From NCBI RefSeq assembly GCF_000422465.1, contig NZ_KE383844.1, positions 186,001-250,000 of the forward strand: a DNA stretch of 64,000 nt. The letters run 5' to 3'. Shown in pieces: positions 62,763 to 64,000 of the stretch; positions within the stretch are counted from its first letter, which is position 1; every line of letters starts with the position of its first letter. Below the pieces are notes generated by a model, which saw only the letters and a list, made by a program, of their open reading frames with translations, did not search any database and had not been told where the DNA came from. This DNA comes from Paenibacillus harenae DSM 16969. GTDB taxonomy: Bacteria; Bacillota; Bacilli; Paenibacillales; Paenibacillaceae. A program made the translations under genes and the position numbers.

Positions 62763-62838
62763 AACTAAGTTCCGCAGAACTTAGTTAATTAAAGTAACGG
62801 GAGTTGAATACCAAAAGGGCTGCCGGTTGGCAGCCCTT
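62763..62838. terminator. two hairpins after the DinB gene
   Basis: AACTAAGTTC/GAACTTAGTT (62763-62786, 4-nt loop) and AAGGGCTGCC/GGCAGCCCTT (62815-62838, 4-nt loop) are both perfect 10-bp stems. The first lies about 40 nt past the stop codon and is followed by AT-rich sequence; the second is GC-rich and bidirectional. Confidence 0.65.
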
Positions 62839-63065
62839 CGTTACGCCAACGGGAGTTTAGCGTGGTATTCCCCGGTATTCTTCATTGTGCCGCTAAAGGT
62901 AACTGGCAGGTTAGAGAGGTCTTCAGTATTTAGTCAATACGAAGCTGAGCAAACTACGAAGGGATTCTCTTGGTCTCCTCCGTAGAGCAGAATAAATATG
63001 AATAACGTTATCCAAGCAACTTGTGCATAAACGCGAACCACCGCGCATACCGGGCAAAGCCAGGG

Positions 63066-64000
63066 TTACTTAGGGGGCTTGAGCGCAAAGGCGCGTTTGT
63101 CCCGTTCCTTCGGCTTCGGCCCGGGAGCCGGCTTCAGTTGGCGAGCCGGCCGTTTGTCCAGCACGCGCAGGACGTTACGCAGCGCCGAAGGCGTCGGCGC
63201 TCCCGGCCACGGGCCCGGAGCGGCGAATTCCGCTTCCTCGAGCCAGCTTACGAGCCGGCGGAGCGCGTCCTGCTGCTCCGCCCCGAGCGCCGGTTCCGCG
63301 GCGCTCGCGAATTCACGCGCCGTCAGCGGCAGCGCGTGCCCGCCGAAGCGGCGGCGCAGCAGCGGCGCATGCGCTGCCGCGACCGCCGCGAAGCTGGCGC
63401 GCAGGCGCGCATCCGCGTCGCGCGCCGCGCGGGCCTGTCCGCGCCCGCCCGCTCCGGCGCGGCGCCTTCGTTCCGTCACGGCTTCGCGTGACGGATCAAC
63501 AGCGGCTGCGCCGGCGAGCCCTGCGGCGACGCCGGCGTATGCCGCGCCATAGCGGCGCAGCGCCAGCGCGAGGCGCAGCCGCTGGCGCTGCGCCGCGGCA
63601 ATGGCTGCGGCCGCGAGTGCCAGCGCGGCCGCGCCTGCGGCGGCGACAGCGGCGGGCGATGCCGCCGCTGCGCCCTTGGCGGCGCTCTGCGCCGCCTGCG
63701 CGAGGGCGTCTGCCCCTCGCGCCATAGCGGAGGCGGCCTGCATAGCCGCCGCCTCGAGCCAGCCGGCTTCGCCGCTCACTGCCGCGGCCGCTTCCCCGGC
63801 CGCGGGAACAGCTGCCTCGCCTGCCGGATCGGCGGACGCAACGCTGGCGGCGCCGCCGCCGAACCCCGGCGTCGGATCGAACGGCACCCAGCCTGCGCCC
63901 GGGAAGTAGACCTCAACCCATGCATGCGCGTTCGAGCCCCGCACCTCGTAATTGACCAGCTTCACGCCATCGCCGGCGCCTTCCGTCTCACCAATCGGCG
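63066..64000 (-). CDS. transglutaminase-like membrane protein, C-terminal part (5' truncated by window edge)
   Basis: The frame stays open to the window end. Visible residues (about 311) begin PIGETEG and contain the transglutaminase core end SNAHAWVEVYFPGAGWVPFDPTPGF (catalytic His and Asp). This is followed by an extremely Ala-rich stretch with a hydrophobic segment (AAAVAAAGAAALALAAAAIAA), a basic region and a DUF4129-like C-terminus (VSWLEEAEFAAPG). It resembles the TgpA/DUF3488 membrane transglutaminases. The local GC content is near 75%, well above the window. The GTG at 63965 is not the true start. Confidence 0.75.
   Translation of the reverse strand, partial: PIGETEGAGDGVKLVNYEVRGSNAHAWVEVYFPGAGWVPFDPTPGFGGGAASVASADPAGEAAVPAAGEAAAAVSGEAGWLEAAAMQAASAMARGADALAQAAQSAAKGAAAASPAAVAAAGAAALALAAAAIAAAQRQRLRLALALRRYGAAYAGVAAGLAGAAAVDPSREAVTERRRRAGAGGRGQARAARDADARLRASFAAVAAAHAPLLRRRFGGHALPLTAREFASAAEPALGAEQQDALRRLVSWLEEAEFAAPGPWPGAPTPSALRNVLRVLDKRPARQLKPAPGPKPKERDKRAFALKPPK

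Overview
The window reads as a piece of a Paenibacillus-like (Paenibacillaceae, endospore-forming Firmicutes) chromosome. Pointers are a complete Bacillus-type purine operon, purine riboswitches, a small acid-soluble spore protein gene (sspH), a YaaH-type LysM/GH18 spore hydrolase, YerB, YerC and SLH-domain proteins, strong GGAGG ribosome binding sites, and a fairly high GC content apart from a few AT-rich islands. Species cannot be fixed from sequence alone.

Layout. 0-2.3 kb is an AT-richer accessory strip: three odd tRNA genes (Glu, Cys, Ser; all minus strand), two small ORFs and an aminoglycoside-phosphotransferase-like kinase. 2.3-9.4 kb carries a large SLH-anchored 5'-nucleotidase, the rRNA methyltransferase RlmCD, a diacylglycerol kinase, a SirB/CbiX chelatase and YerC. 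9.7-11.25 kb has a basic-tailed small protein, a frameshifted pseudogene, and a non-coding stretch with perfect DnaA boxes and an array of GTGAGG/CCTCAC palindromes. 11.25-15.2 kb has phosphate transport (DUF47-pit), YerB and a hydrolase. 15.5-20.1 kb is a tightly packed operon joining a phosphonate-type ABC transporter to selD and mnmH (selenouridine synthesis). 20.3-25.3 kb has a 39-residue membrane peptide, a lipoprotein/response regulator/histidine kinase operon and a polysaccharide deacetylase.

25.4-39.8 kb is the purine biosynthesis operon purE-K-B-C-S-Q-L-F-M-N-H-D on the minus strand, led by a PurR-box-like site, a promoter, a guanine riboswitch and a long structured leader. It is interrupted by repeat-bearing spacers between purC/purS and purH/purN. 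Further purine genes follow: pbuG-like permease (53.4-54.8 kb, with its own guanine riboswitch) and guaA (56.8-58.3 kb). Between them are sspH, cupin and XRE-cupin genes, a spore hydrolase, an isochorismatase-like hydrolase, nitroreductase, MsrAB, a cell-surface protein, a coiled-coil/phosphodiester glycosidase pair, proline dehydrogenase and pxpABC (5-oxoproline use). A TetR operon at 55.2-56.6 kb has a 37-bp perfect palindromic operator and an apparent ATC start. The window ends with a large secreted RCC1/FN3 protein, a DinB-like protein and the 3' part of a transglutaminase-like membrane protein.

The strongest candidates for something new are the transporter-selD-mnmH operon (a likely selenium uptake system), the structured RNA between the guanine aptamer and purE, the DnaA-box/palindrome region, and the TetR unit with its non-canonical start and 27-residue membrane peptide. 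All coordinates were read by eye; no database search was possible.
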